DNA of 64,000 nt from an uncultured Clostridia bacterium (GTDB lineage Bacteria > Bacillota > Clostridia > Christensenellales > UBA1242), in assembly GCA_934754355.1 (NCBI GenBank), contig CAKVID010000004.1, forward strand, positions 62,001 to 126,000, given 5' to 3'. Positions 53,913 through 62,425 of the stretch are shown here, piece after piece (positions within the stretch are counted from its first letter, which is position 1; the number at the start of each line of letters is the position of its first letter). A program made the translations under genes and the position numbers. The notes under the pieces were generated by a model, which saw only the letters and a list, made by a program, of their open reading frames with translations, ran no database searches and was not told the DNA's origin.

Positions 53913-55607
53913 TTACATAATTGGTTTATTCGAATGAGAGTAATGTAATAATTCATGAATTAGTTGGTGGTCGCCATGAAGCAAATCTTCATATATCTTC
54001 TTAACCCCCATATTGTCTTCTGAACTTTTGAATTTCATATTGCCATCGGCAAGATAAATACTTTCGCTTCTTCTCTTGATTACCTGGTCTACATCAATTT
54101 TGCTATAATCCACTAATGGCTGACCTCCACCATTTACGCAACCGCCAGGACACGCCATAATTTCTACAAAGTGATATGTCTTCTCTCCACTCTTAATTGC
54201 TTCAAGTACTTTTGGTGCATTGGCAAGTCCATGAACAATTGCTAGATTTAAAGTTTTGCCATCTACATCAACATTTACTTCCTTAATACCATCACTATAT
54301 CTTACATCAGATATTATGCCTTGTTTCTTGTCTGTTAATTTGTATACCGCATATCTAAGGGCTGCTTCTGTCACACCACCAGTTACGCCAAATATAAGTC
54401 CAGCACCAGTATATTCTCCAAATGGGTCATCAAACTTGCTTTCTTCCAAACTATTCCAATTAATACTCTTAAGTCTTATTAATTGTGCCAATTCTCTAGT
54501 TGTTAAACTCTTGTCTATAGTTCCTCTAGCAATTATTTCTCTTTTCTTGGCTGTACATGGCATAATAGATACAATCTTTACTTTCTTACCCTGATTTTCA
54601 AAGTAATATTTAACAAGACTACCCAACATTTCATTTGGAGATTTGCTAGTAGACATATTATTTACAAATTCAGGATATGTCTTCTCGCAATAATTAAACC
54701 ATGCTGGACAGCAACTTGTAAATAGTGGGAAGTTTTTGCCACTTTCAATTCTTTCTATCAATTCTTGTGCTTCTTCTACTATTGTAAAGTCTGCACCCAT
54801 ATTTACATCAAATACATAATCAAAGCCTGCGTCTTTCAGTGCAGTAACCATTTTGCCTTCACAAAATGTACCTATTTCTTCTCCAAATTCTTCGCCAAGA
54901 GCAACTCTAACTGATGGTGCTACTTGAGCCACTTTAATTACATCTTTCTCATCTAATATTTTAAGTACTTCATTTACATCATTCTTCTGAGTTAAAGCTC
55001 CTGTTGGACATACAAGCACACATTGACCACAACCAACGCAAGAACTCTCTTGCATTGGTCTATCAAATGTTGTACCTATCTTTGTATCAAATCCACGATT
55101 AATTTTGGTTATAGCACTGCAACCTTGTCTTTTTTTGCATACCTCCACACACTTACCACAAAGAATACATTTACTATCATCTCTAACTATTGCATGATTG
55201 CTATCGTCTACTAAAATATGACTACATTCTCCCGCATATTTCTCTGTATCACAGCCAAATTTTTCGGCTAATTTTTGGAAATCGCATTTTAAATTTTTTG
55301 GACAATTTAAGCAATTCTTATTATGATTACTAAGTAGCAATTCCATAGCATTTTTTCTAGCATTTAATACCCTACCTGAATTAGTAGAAATAACCATACC
55401 ATCTCTTACTTTGGTTGAGCAAGAAGTAACCAACTTAGGGCTCCCTTCTACTTCTACTACACATATTCTACAACTTGCAGGTTCGTTAATATCTTTTAGA
55501 TAGCATAGAGTTGGAATATCTACTCCTTGTCTTTTGGCTACAGTAAGAATTGTATCATTACTATCTGCAGTACAACTTTTGCCATCAATAACTATTTTTA
55601 CTTCCAT
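53913..55607 (-). CDS. hydA: [FeFe]-hydrogenase catalytic subunit
   Basis: Catalytic subunit of a bifurcating hydrogenase. An N-terminal [2Fe-2S] domain (about 1-80), a His-ligated plus two [4Fe-4S] clusters (CILCGKCVEVCKK, CVGCGQCVLVCPTGA) and the H-cluster domain are in order. All three H-cluster signatures are present: FTSCCPAWFNY, IMPCTAKKREI and MACPGGCVNGGGQP. 564 residues. Last gene of hydC-hydB-hydA, two bases after hydB. Maturases HydEFG are not in the window. Confidence 0.95.
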   Translation of the reverse strand: MEVKIVIDGKSCTADSNDTILTVAKRQGVDIPTLCYLKDINEPASCRICVVEVEGSPKLVTSCSTKVRDGMVISTNSGRVLNARKNAMELLLSNHNKNCLNCPKNLKCDFQKLAEKFGCDTEKYAGECSHILVDDSNHAIVRDDSKCILCGKCVEVCKKRQGCSAITKINRGFDTKIGTTFDRPMQESSCVGCGQCVLVCPTGALTQKNDVNEVLKILDEKDVIKVAQVAPSVRVALGEEFGEEIGTFCEGKMVTALKDAGFDYVFDVNMGADFTIVEEAQELIERIESGKNFPLFTSCCPAWFNYCEKTYPEFVNNMSTSKSPNEMLGSLVKYYFENQGKKVKIVSIMPCTAKKREIIARGTIDKSLTTRELAQLIRLKSINWNSLEESKFDDPFGEYTGAGLIFGVTGGVTEAALRYAVYKLTDKKQGIISDVRYSDGIKEVNVDVDGKTLNLAIVHGLANAPKVLEAIKSGEKTYHFVEIMACPGGCVNGGGQPLVDYSKIDVDQVIKRRSESIYLADGNMKFKSSEDNMGVKKIYEDLLHGDHQLIHELLHYSHSNKPIM

Positions 55608-55609
55608 AC

Positions 55610-57472
55610 TTACTCCTTGACGATTGCACCAAATCTACAAGTATTATAGCATTTGCCACACCTAATACATTTCTCTTGGTCTATATCAAATTTTTTCTTT
55701 ATTTCACCCGAAATTGCATTAACAGGACACTGTCTACTACAAGCACTACAACCTATACATTTATCTGTAATCTTGTAACTAGTTAGTGCCTTACAAACTC
55801 CCGCTCTGCACTTATGCTCTTGAATATGTTCTATGTATTCATCTCTAAAATATCTAAGTGTGCTAAGCACTGGATTTGGACTAGTTTGACCAAGTCCGCA
55901 AAGAGAATTACTCTTGACATACTCGCAAAGTTCTTCCAATTTATCCAAATCTTGCATTGTTGCTTTGCCGTCTGTTATTTTGGTTAGTATCTCCAAAATC
56001 CTCTTATTGCCAATTCTACAAGGTGTACATTTGCCACAACTCTCATCAACTGTGAATTGCAAGAAGAATTTGGCCAAATCCACCATACAACTATCTTCAT
56101 CGACAACAATCATACCGCCACTACCCATCATAGAGCCTAATTGCGACAAACTCTTATAATCTATTGGGGTATCTAGATATTCTTTTGGGATACAACCACC
56201 GCTAGGTCCACCCATTTGAACAGCCTTGAATTCTTTGTCATTAGGAATTCCGCCACCTATATCGTATATAATTTCTCTAATTGTTGTTCCCATTGGAAGT
56301 TCAATCAAACCAGAATTTTTAATCTTACCCGTCAATGCAAAAACTTTAGTACCCTTGCTATCTTCTGTTCCAATAGAATTAAACCAATCTGCACCATTAT
56401 TAATTATCTGTGCAACATTTGCCAAGGTCTCTACATTATTTATAACTGTAGGACAACCATACAAACCTTTCTCAGCAGGATAAGGAGGCTTAAGAGTTGG
56501 CTCGCCTCTATGCCCCTCTATACTATGCATAAGCGCTGTTTCTTCTCCACAAACAAATGCACCCGCTCCAAATTTAATCTCTAATCTGAAACTAAAATTT
56601 GTACCAAATATATTATCTCCAAGAAGACCCATTTCTGTTGCTTCATTAATAGCATTTTGAAGTCTCTCGCCAGCAAGAGGATATTCGGCACGAAGATAAA
56701 CATATCCAATACTAGCACCAATTGCATATCCGGCAATTGCCATTGCCTCTACAATAGCATGAGGATTACTCTCTATAATACTTCTATCCATGAATGCACC
56801 GGGGTCACCCTCGTCAGCATTGCATATTACATATTTCTGCGGAGCCTCAACAACTCTTGTAAATTCCCACTTCTGACCAGTTAGAAATCCTGCACCGCCT
56901 CTACCTCTAAGTCCGCTATCTTTGATAATCTTAATAACATCTTCTTGCGACATAGAAGTAATAACTTTGTATAGTGCAGAATATCCGTCTAGAGCAATAT
57001 AATCTCCTAGAATATTGTCTAAACTCATAAACTCAGCATTAGACCTTGCCAAATATTTCTGCTTCTTGCAGAATTTAAGGTCTGTCTTCTTATATACTTT
57101 CTCTCTATCATCTACGGGCAATAATCTTTCTACTAATTCTCCACGACTTAAATTATCTACTATTTCTTCTACATCACTCACATTAACCTTAATATACATT
57201 GCGTCTTGTGGATAGATAAGAACGACTGGACCATTAACACATAGACCAAAGCAACCAACACCATGTACAGCAATCTCTTTATCTAATCCCTTGCTTTTGA
57301 TTACTTCTTTAAGTTTATCTTCTACTAGTTTACTTTTGCAACTACGGCAACCCGTTCCACCACACACCATGATATCGTATTTATAAGGAACACTAGCACC
57401 TTCAATATTTTTTCTAAAATTTACTTCGTCTAGATATTTCTTTTTTAGTTCTTCTAATTTCTGATAGTTCAT
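55610..57472 (-). CDS. hydB: Bifurcating hydrogenase NADH-binding subunit (NuoF-like)
   Basis: Flavoprotein that oxidises NADH. An N-terminal thioredoxin-like [2Fe-2S] domain (CGGTGCRSCKSK, about 30-120) precedes the NuoF core: GLRGRGGAGFLTGQKWEF for NAD/FMN, ICNADEGDPGAF and the cluster SCGKCTPCRIGNKR. The C-terminal 2x[4Fe-4S] ferredoxin has CIGCSACSRQCPVNAI and CIRCGKCYNTCRFGAI. The ATG at 57472 follows GAGG; a GTG two codons upstream is less likely. Confidence 0.95.
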   Translation of the reverse strand: MNYQKLEELKKKYLDEVNFRKNIEGASVPYKYDIMVCGGTGCRSCKSKLVEDKLKEVIKSKGLDKEIAVHGVGCFGLCVNGPVVLIYPQDAMYIKVNVSDVEEIVDNLSRGELVERLLPVDDREKVYKKTDLKFCKKQKYLARSNAEFMSLDNILGDYIALDGYSALYKVITSMSQEDVIKIIKDSGLRGRGGAGFLTGQKWEFTRVVEAPQKYVICNADEGDPGAFMDRSIIESNPHAIVEAMAIAGYAIGASIGYVYLRAEYPLAGERLQNAINEATEMGLLGDNIFGTNFSFRLEIKFGAGAFVCGEETALMHSIEGHRGEPTLKPPYPAEKGLYGCPTVINNVETLANVAQIINNGADWFNSIGTEDSKGTKVFALTGKIKNSGLIELPMGTTIREIIYDIGGGIPNDKEFKAVQMGGPSGGCIPKEYLDTPIDYKSLSQLGSMMGSGGMIVVDEDSCMVDLAKFFLQFTVDESCGKCTPCRIGNKRILEILTKITDGKATMQDLDKLEELCEYVKSNSLCGLGQTSPNPVLSTLRYFRDEYIEHIQEHKCRAGVCKALTSYKITDKCIGCSACSRQCPVNAISGEIKKKFDIDQEKCIRCGKCYNTCRFGAIVKE

Positions 57473-57483
57473 ACACACCTCTC

Positions 57484-57969
57484 TCAGTCAGCAAAGCCAT
57501 CAATAATTCTATCGACATCTTCTACTTTAATTTTGCCATACACTTCGCCATTAATAGTAATTGCAGGAGCAAGACCGCAACAACCTAGACATCTACAAGA
57601 AGTAACTATCCACTTGCCATCTTTGGTCATCTCTCCCACTTTAACATTTAATTTACTTAAGATTTTATTCAGAATATCATTTGCACCCAATACAAAACAC
57701 GCTGTGCCTAAGCACACATCAATATTGTATTTTGCTTTAGGCGTAAGCGTAAAGAAACTATAGAAAGATATTATTCCATATATTTCACTCTCTGCCATTT
57801 TTAAACTCTCTGCAATTCTACCGATTGCAAGTTCGGGAATGTATCCAAATATTACTTGAGTTTTCTGCAAAACCACCATAATACCCTCTTTTTTACCCTT
57901 AAATTCATCAAGAATTTCTTGAAATTCTTTAACTTGGTCATCTGTGCCAAGTCTTACACACTCACACAT
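57484..57969 (-). CDS. hydC: Bifurcating hydrogenase [2Fe-2S] subunit (NuoE-like)
   Basis: Small electron-transfer subunit: thioredoxin-like [2Fe-2S] domain with CLGTACFVLGAN and the second Cys pair in SCRCLGCCGLAPAITI. A helical N-terminus. About 161 residues. The ATG at 57969 follows AGGAG; an upstream start at 57993 has no site. First gene of the operon. Confidence 0.94.
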   Translation of the reverse strand: MCECVRLGTDDQVKEFQEILDEFKGKKEGIMVVLQKTQVIFGYIPELAIGRIAESLKMAESEIYGIISFYSFFTLTPKAKYNIDVCLGTACFVLGANDILNKILSKLNVKVGEMTKDGKWIVTSCRCLGCCGLAPAITINGEVYGKIKVEDVDRIIDGFAD

Positions 57970-58073
57970 ATTTTCTCCTTTATTTGTCTGCAATTACTTT
58001 TTACTCTGCAACATATCCTCTTCTTGAAATTATTGTATCAAAGTAACATTGTTTTCTCCTAATTATTTTGTAT

Positions 58074-58109
58074 AAAAAAGCAACAAAAATATGTTTTAGT
58101 TGCTTTTTT
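58074..58109. terminator. Terminator downstream of the LRR gene
   Basis: Eleven-bp stem AAAAAAGCAAC / GTTGCTTTTTT with T-runs; stops minus-strand transcription before hydC. Confidence 0.82.
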
Positions 58110-58197
58110 TGAATTATTTAGTATGAAATTATTTGTAATCTATATAAAATATTTTCTTACATAATATTTATTTCAGTCTTACATAAATTTAATACTA

Positions 58198-59655
58198 TTA
58201 ATCGGCTTCTTTAATAACTGTACTATACATACTCCAATAAGGCAAATTAAGATATGCACTAAGCATTCCTCTAGGAACAATTATCTCTAATTTATTAGCA
58301 TAAGCGACTGTTGTAAATGTGCTATAGAACAAACCTTCTTCGTTGGTATAAGTACTATTAGTAGAAGTATCTACATTACTAGTTACAACATTCTGGCTAG
58401 TTATCTCAAACCTTCCTAATTTTCCACAAGCAGAGAATGCATTTCTACCTATAAATGAGACCTTAGCAAGTGTAATACTAGAAATATTACTATTTACAAA
58501 GGCGAAATCTTCTACTCTATATACATTATTAAGAGTAAGTGATACATTTGCATTTCTATCAAAAGCATAACCGAAAGCATAACTACCAATAGTTTGTACT
58601 TTGCTTGGCATTACAAAATTTTTAAGACTACTACAACTCTCGAAAGCACTAATTCCAATACTTTCTACATTGTCTCCCATAAAGACTATTTTCTCTAACA
58701 TATTACAATCTTTGAAAGCACAATCGCCAATACTTCTAAGTTCAGGATTAATATACACTTCTCTTAGAGTAAATGGATTGTAATTACTATTGTTTGGATT
58801 ACTGCTTCCTCCAACCACATGAGCCCATACACTATAGTACTCGCCACCCTGGTCGTGAATAGTATCTCCATAACCCGTCTTAAATCTATCTCTCTCAATA
58901 CTCTTAATAGCCTTAACAGAACTTGGAAGCATTATTTTATTGCAGTATCCATTGTATTTCTGCAAAGTGCCATTACTATCTATATCAAATTTGTCTTCAC
59001 TTGTATCTATCCACTTGCCGTAGATATCTATGCTTTCTGTTAGATTTGTATAAGTCTTAGTGAAGAATGGCTCTCCTGTACAATCTTTGTTATCATACCA
59101 AATTAGTTGTTCGCCATAGTGATTTCTACTGCTATCAATTTTGTTATTATACATAAGAGGCAAAGTATAATCACTACCCGGCTTAATATACTGTTCGTAA
59201 TATCCTTTAAGGTCGTCAGTTGTCATATCTTCATTTTCTTCATTCTCGGCAAAGTGTAATCTAACTGCTACACCCTCTTCCCAAGCGATATACAAATGAA
59301 AACTTCTCCACATCTTGCCACCAAAAGTAAATACATCACTCAAGTCTTCTTTCTTACTCCAATGGTCAATGTAATAACCTATCTCATTGCCATCTTTATC
59401 TTTCCCAAATTTCTTGATACCAGCAGGTTCTTCTACTCTTTCTAGAAATTTATAAGTCTTAGATACTAATTCTTGTTTATAAATAGAGCCACCATTTAAG
59501 TGATATGTGACTGTATACTTAAATAATGTTTTAATTGGAAAATACAGTGCAAGCAATGCAACTATTATAATAAGCATAGATATTCCAAATACTTTTAATT
59601 TATTATTTTTAGTATAAGTCTTAAAAACCGCTACTTCTTTAGGATTTTCGTTCAT
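58198..59655 (-). CDS. Cell-surface leucine-rich repeat (BspA-like) protein
   Basis: 485 residues: a cytoplasmic N-terminus, one membrane segment (about 20-45), an InlB-type beta repeat (TVTYHLNGGSIYKQELV, about 50-130), then several BspA-type LRR units (SIGDCAFKDCNMLEKIVFMG, IGISAFESCSSLKNFVMPSK). Probably displayed outside and involved in binding. Translation is coupled to the upstream gene (ATGA overlap). No sortase motif. Confidence 0.85.
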   Translation of the reverse strand: MNENPKEVAVFKTYTKNNKLKVFGISMLIIIVALLALYFPIKTLFKYTVTYHLNGGSIYKQELVSKTYKFLERVEEPAGIKKFGKDKDGNEIGYYIDHWSKKEDLSDVFTFGGKMWRSFHLYIAWEEGVAVRLHFAENEENEDMTTDDLKGYYEQYIKPGSDYTLPLMYNNKIDSSRNHYGEQLIWYDNKDCTGEPFFTKTYTNLTESIDIYGKWIDTSEDKFDIDSNGTLQKYNGYCNKIMLPSSVKAIKSIERDRFKTGYGDTIHDQGGEYYSVWAHVVGGSSNPNNSNYNPFTLREVYINPELRSIGDCAFKDCNMLEKIVFMGDNVESIGISAFESCSSLKNFVMPSKVQTIGSYAFGYAFDRNANVSLTLNNVYRVEDFAFVNSNISSITLAKVSFIGRNAFSACGKLGRFEITSQNVVTSNVDTSTNSTYTNEEGLFYSTFTTVAYANKLEIIVPRGMLSAYLNLPYWSMYSTVIKEAD

Positions 59656-60782
59656 TTAATATTCCCTTTCTTATTTTTTAGATTTGACTGATACTTTAGT
59701 CTTAGTTTGTGCATTTTTTTCTCATTATTTTTCTTAACTACAATAATTGATGTCGTTACCCCACCAATTATTAGAAGTGCTATAACATAAATATACCAAA
59801 TACTCACTTTGCTTACAACTATTTCGGTGTCACCAGTAATATTATTTATAGATTTACTATACTTAAGCACGCTAAATATACTTGTCTTGACACTAGGCTT
59901 AGGTGCTACCTTGCCATATTCTGCCACAACTACTTCCTTATTCCCATCAGGCAAAATATATGTAACATTACACTTCTCTAATTCCCACTTAGGATACAAA
60001 TCTAATTTGCCATAACTACCTTTGGTCACTTTGGTTATTGGAATTGTAAAATTACTATTTTTGAACCATCCTTTGAATATATGACCTTCTTTAGCAGGAG
60101 TGCCAAGTTCAAATGTTGGTGTCTCGTAACTATAAGATGGTGGGTTATCTATATTAATAGCATCTGTATGATAATCTATTCCGTACTCTATTGCCTGCCA
60201 CTTGGCATAAATATATTTATCTCCTCTAGCATATCTATCTGTATATATCTCTATCTCGTCTTCTAGAAATAATGGAGAAGAATACCAATCTATAAATTTG
60301 TAATAAGGTCTGGTTGGATAATAATATCTAACTTGTTTCTCTACTGAATAACTATCATAAATGATAAGATTTGTTATCTGCCTTTTCTCTTCTTCGGTTA
60401 TATAATTATAGTACACTTTATATTCAATAGGTTGCCATTTAATCTTTATGACCACATCTTCGGTTGCTGTGTAATTATTGGGGTCTATTGTAACACCATT
60501 GCATACCCAAGAATGTGAGTAATATGTATTGATTGTAGTAGAGAATGTGGGGAATGTAACTTTGTCGCCCTCATTGTATGTAGTAGTCTCATTTGATACC
60601 CCTCGCAATGTCTCACTAGGCATGAAACTACTTATATGGGCTATATCTACATCAAATGTAATACTCACAACATTATCTTCGCCTTCCACGATTTGATTAC
60701 TACCAAATAATATAAGCATTATAGATAATGTACATATAATTAATGCAATTACACTCTTACTCAAATTAGATTTCTTAACCAT
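59652..60782 (-). CDS. Cell-surface InlB-type repeat protein
   Basis: About 376 residues: N-terminal signal or membrane segment (about 10-28), three or four InlB/Listeria-Bacteroides type repeats (for example GHIFKGWFKNSNFTIPITKV), and a C-terminal membrane segment (about 330-350) followed by Lys/Arg-rich residues. Start is ATG 60782 with AGGGG; the reading from the TTG at 60803 begins inside the leader hairpin. Forms an operon with the LRR protein. The leader carries a copy of the structured repeat hairpin. Confidence 0.85.
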   Translation of the reverse strand: MVKKSNLSKSVIALIICTLSIMLILFGSNQIVEGEDNVVSITFDVDIAHISSFMPSETLRGVSNETTTYNEGDKVTFPTFSTTINTYYSHSWVCNGVTIDPNNYTATEDVVIKIKWQPIEYKVYYNYITEEEKRQITNLIIYDSYSVEKQVRYYYPTRPYYKFIDWYSSPLFLEDEIEIYTDRYARGDKYIYAKWQAIEYGIDYHTDAINIDNPPSYSYETPTFELGTPAKEGHIFKGWFKNSNFTIPITKVTKGSYGKLDLYPKWELEKCNVTYILPDGNKEVVVAEYGKVAPKPSVKTSIFSVLKYSKSINNITGDTEIVVSKVSIWYIYVIALLIIGGVTTSIIVVKKNNEKKMHKLRLKYQSNLKNKKGNIK

Positions 60783-60798
60783 CTCTGACCCCTTATAT

Positions 60799-60836
60799 AT
60801 CAAGGTGTCCTTACGGACGACTTTGCTTGAACTTCC
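60799..60836 (-). repeat. Dispersed structured repeat, copy 7 (5-prime hairpin only), in a gene leader
   Basis: Minus strand GGAAGTTCAAGCAAAGTC, GTCC-GTAA-GGAC, ACCTTGAT, then it runs into the AAGGGG ribosome site. It starts at the predicted transcription start of the InlB-type gene. Confidence 0.75.
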
Positions 60837-60839
60837 TAT

Positions 60840-60868
60840 ATTATATCAAATAGCCCAAATTTAGACAA
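60840..60868 (-). promoter_or_regulatory. Promoter of the InlB/LRR operon
   Basis: TTGTCT (60868-60863), 17-base spacer, TATAAT (60845-60840). Confidence 0.8.
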
Positions 60869-60883
60869 TTAATATAAGTTAAA

Positions 60884-60911
60884 TTGACTAAAAGTCTATT
60901 TGTGATATAAT
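60884..60911 (+). promoter_or_regulatory. queH promoter
   Basis: TTGACT, 16-base spacer, extended -10 TGATATAAT. Confidence 0.8.
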
Positions 60912-60942
60912 AAATCTAAATGAAATCATAAGGACATACAAA

Positions 60943-61488
60943 ATGAAGAAAAAACTACTACTACATAGTTGTTGTGCACCTTGTACTAGCGGTGTACTTT
61001 GGCAATTAGAGAATTACGATATTACCCTATACTTCTACAACCCTAATATTGATACTCTTGAAGAATATAATAGAAGGCTTACTGCACTAGAAGAATATAT
61101 AAGTGCTTACAATTCTGAAACGGGAAACAATATAACCATTGTAGCACCACCATATAATCACGATGAATTTAGTCCCAAAATTATAGGCTTGGAGGAAGAA
61201 AAAGAAGGCGGAAGTAGATGCAATATATGTTTCTCAATTAGACTAGATAGTACAGCTAGTTATGCTAGTCTCCATGGCTTTGATTTATTCGCCACAACAC
61301 TTACTGTCAGCCCACACAAGAATTATGAAGTTATAAATAAAATTGGAAGTAGCATTGCAGAGAAATACAAAGTAGAGTATCTACCTAGTAATTTCAAGAA
61401 AAACGATGGTTATCTTAAATCTATTAGAAATTCCCAAAAGTACGGAATATATCGTCAGAATTACTGCGGTTGCAATCCTAATTTGTAG
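60943..61488 (+). CDS. queH: Epoxyqueuosine reductase QueH
   Basis: Reduces epoxyqueuosine to queuosine in tRNA, the last step of Q modification, without cobalamin. DUF208 signatures: LLLHSCCAPCTSGVLW at the start (adjacent Cys pair plus CxxC type cluster ligands), YNPNIDTLEEYNRR, RCNICFSIRLD and the C-terminal YCGCNPN. 181 residues. Other que genes are not in the window, so Q or its precursor may be salvaged or made elsewhere. Confidence 0.95.
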   Translation: MKKKLLLHSCCAPCTSGVLWQLENYDITLYFYNPNIDTLEEYNRRLTALEEYISAYNSETGNNITIVAPPYNHDEFSPKIIGLEEEKEGGSRCNICFSIRLDSTASYASLHGFDLFATTLTVSPHKNYEVINKIGSSIAEKYKVEYLPSNFKKNDGYLKSIRNSQKYGIYRQNYCGCNPNL

Positions 61489-61662
61489 AATTGATTGAGG
61501 TACTTATATAATTTTATTTAAGTTACTAATATAATCAATTGAGTTACTTAATAAATTAAAGTTAAGTTCAAAATATCCTACACATCAAATTTTGATTATC
61601 GCATCAAATATTGAATTACTAATTCTTACTTTATTACCTGCAAATTTAGTAACAGAAATAAA

Positions 61663-61692
61663 AAATATCTAACAATTATTTGTTAGATATTT
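61663..61692. terminator. Bidirectional terminator
   Basis: Thirteen-bp perfect stem AAATATCTAACAA / TTGTTAGATATTT between converging genes, followed by T residues. Confidence 0.82.
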
Positions 61693-61716
61693 TTCTAATG
61701 TTTTATGGAAAATAAA

Positions 61717-62277
61717 TTATGCTCTTGCTTTGTAGATAGTAGCACAGCCATTAACCATAGGCACAATCATAAGCCATACAACTGCACTTGCGGCTGTCTT
61801 GCTAGAAGCTACGAATAAATCTGCAGAACCAAATTTGCTAGCAGTTACAAATCCGAATATCAAAGCAAGAATTCCTAGTAATGTCATTGCAGCACCCAAG
61901 ATTGTATTGGTCATCTTAAATCTAAGACCAATCATAGAAAGTACAGCAAATACTAATACTGCAGCACTTACAAGGACTGTAATGAAATACAACCAACAGA
62001 ATGCTGTAGTTACGAAACCAGTTTCGTCTCCGTTCTTCATAAGAACTAAGTTAGCAACTTCAGCAGACATTTCAGACTTAACTTCACTATTAAAGCAAGC
62101 AGTAATCAAATCACTACCTGTTGCAACAGTTGTAGTTGTTGTATTGCCAAGCACTGTTGTACTATTCTTAAATACAGGCATAAATAGTGTGCATACTGTA
62201 AGAACTGCTAGAGCAATTACAATTATTGCTACAACTAATTGTGTTGTATTTAATTTTTTAGATTTCTTTTTTGCCAT
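61717..62277 (-). CDS. Four-helix membrane protein
   Basis: About 186 residues. Lys-rich N-terminus, four membrane segments (about 10-32, 85-107, 115-137, 155-177) and a Thr-rich first external loop (NTTTTTVATGS). The ATG at 62277 has GGAGGGG upstream, inside a shorter upstream reading. Topology like many unannotated Firmicutes membrane proteins; function unknown. Confidence 0.75.
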   Translation of the reverse strand: MAKKKSKKLNTTQLVVAIIVIALAVLTVCTLFMPVFKNSTTVLGNTTTTTVATGSDLITACFNSEVKSEMSAEVANLVLMKNGDETGFVTTAFCWLYFITVLVSAAVLVFAVLSMIGLRFKMTNTILGAAMTLLGILALIFGFVTASKFGSADLFVASSKTAASAVVWLMIVPMVNGCATIYKARA

Positions 62278-62370
62278 TTTCCCCTCCATATTTATGTATA
62301 TATATTTATATTAATCGAAAAAACTTTTAATGTCAAACATTAACCAATTGTTTTATCAAAATAAAAAAAC

Positions 62371-62416
62371 ACTTTCTTATACAAATTTACAAAAGTGTAG
62401 ATTTGCAAAAGAAAGT
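62371..62416 (-). terminator. Terminator of the surface protein gene
   Basis: Minus-strand stem ACTTTCTT / AAGAAAGT with inner pairing in the loop, then GTTTTTTT. Confidence 0.8.
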
Positions 62417-62425
62417 ATTAATATT

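Noticed and set aside
56216..56584. Open frame antisense to hydB
   Set aside because: Shadow of a strongly conserved coding gene; no ribosome site or recognisable product.
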